From contig DDWL01000031.1 of NCBI GenBank assembly GCA_002345675.1, positions 1-64,000 of the forward strand: a stretch of 64,000 bases of DNA. Direction: 5' to 3'. The DNA is from Bacteroidales bacterium UBA2287 (GTDB lineage: Bacteria; Bacteroidota; Bacteroidia; Bacteroidales; Tenuifilaceae). A model generated the notes under the pieces. It saw only the letters and a list, made by a program, of their open reading frames with translations, made no database searches and was not told where the DNA came from. Made by a program: the position numbers and the translations under genes. Shown here piece by piece: positions 63,871-64,000 of this stretch (positions within the stretch are counted from its first letter, which is position 1; every line of letters starts with the position of its first letter).

Positions 63871-64000
63871 TTATTCTTGATCTTTCCAGATTTTAGGATT
63901 TCTACTTGTATGCAAAATTGCTAAAATGTAAATGGTATCAATCTCTACTATAAAAAATATTCCATAGGGAAACCGGTTGGTTAATGCCCTTCGGATATTC
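63871..64000 (-). CDS. RelE/ParE-family toxin, C-terminal fragment
   Basis: The frame enters from the right edge and ends at TAA (63873 to 63871), giving 42 visible residues. They include RRALTNRFPYGIFF, then IYILAILHTSRNP and WKD, the typical C-terminal strand pair of ParE/RelE type II toxins. The 5' part and any antitoxin gene lie outside the window, so the activity cannot be judged. The adjacent repeat-rich gap agrees with an accessory locus. Confidence 0.72.
   Translation of the reverse strand, partial: NIRRALTNRFPYGIFFIVEIDTIYILAILHTSRNPKIWKDQE

Noticed and set aside
1..64000. tRNA or rRNA genes
   Set aside because: I looked through the intergenic gaps for the T-loop GGTTCGA pattern with an acceptor stem and found none; a covariance search would be decisive.

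Overview
The window is a chromosomal segment of a Bacteroidota bacterium, most likely class Bacteroidia. Markers are a C-terminal sorting domain of the type IX secretion / gliding motility kind (11418-12860), a single-chain SecDF, a DUF4290 protein, a GlsA/GlsB-type aminolipid acyltransferase pair, WCxxC thioredoxin-like proteins with long N-terminal domains, and recurrent -7 promoter elements of the Bacteroidota form TAnnTTTG immediately upstream of genes. Genus or species cannot be fixed from the sequence alone. I saw no rRNA, tRNA, CRISPR array, intact insertion sequence or prophage.

Layout. 0-4 kb: a lone receiver-domain protein, a NatAB-like ABC exporter and a small outer-membrane lipoprotein. 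4-10.4 kb: housekeeping block grpE-dnaJ, murA-DUF4290 and a UvrD/PcrA helicase. 10.4-11.4 kb: a gene-free block of degenerate tandem repeats. 11.4-21.3 kb: a type IX-secreted protein facing a TPR/PD40/SPOR protein, an RluB-like pseudouridine synthase with a repeat-rich charged extension, tatA, secDF and a retropepsin-like protease. 21.4-24.2 kb: a histidine kinase / NarL-type regulator pair. 24.2-29.9 kb: an accessory stretch with palindromic elements, a TlpA-like protein, a DUF4143 ATPase and a repetitive surface lipoprotein. 30-38 kb: glycosyltransferase, rmuC, GlsB/GlsA lipid genes, lplA, an M14 carboxypeptidase, a lipoprotein and aroK. 38.5-41.8 kb: a tight three-gene operon of two paralogous beta-barrel-like proteins and a lipoprotein with a DegP-like protease domain. 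42-46.7 kb: parE-parC. 47-55 kb: a giant alpha-2-macroglobulin, a small TolQ-like membrane protein and a LytS/LytTR pair. 55-58.5 kb: gatE-gatD, the archaeal-type Glu-tRNA(Gln) amidotransferase. 58.6-63.3 kb: a LolE-like permease, RNase H, NamZ-type muramidase and a saccharopine dehydrogenase-like protein. The window ends in a RelE/ParE-type toxin fragment.

How the genes connect. Much of the window concerns the cell envelope: precursor synthesis (MurA), recycling (NamZ), export (SecDF, TatA, Lol, type IX cargo), membrane aminolipids (GlsAB) and surface or periplasmic defence and quality control (alpha-2-macroglobulin, serine protease operon). Core information processing is present as ParEC, UvrD, RmuC, RNase H and GatDE.

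The two most notable items are the archaeal-type gatDE pair in a bacterial chromosome, and the uncharacterised barrel-barrel-protease operon with its own promoter and terminator. MurA carries Asp at the position of the fosfomycin-reactive Cys. Several intergenic regions hold REP- or MITE-like inverted repeats.
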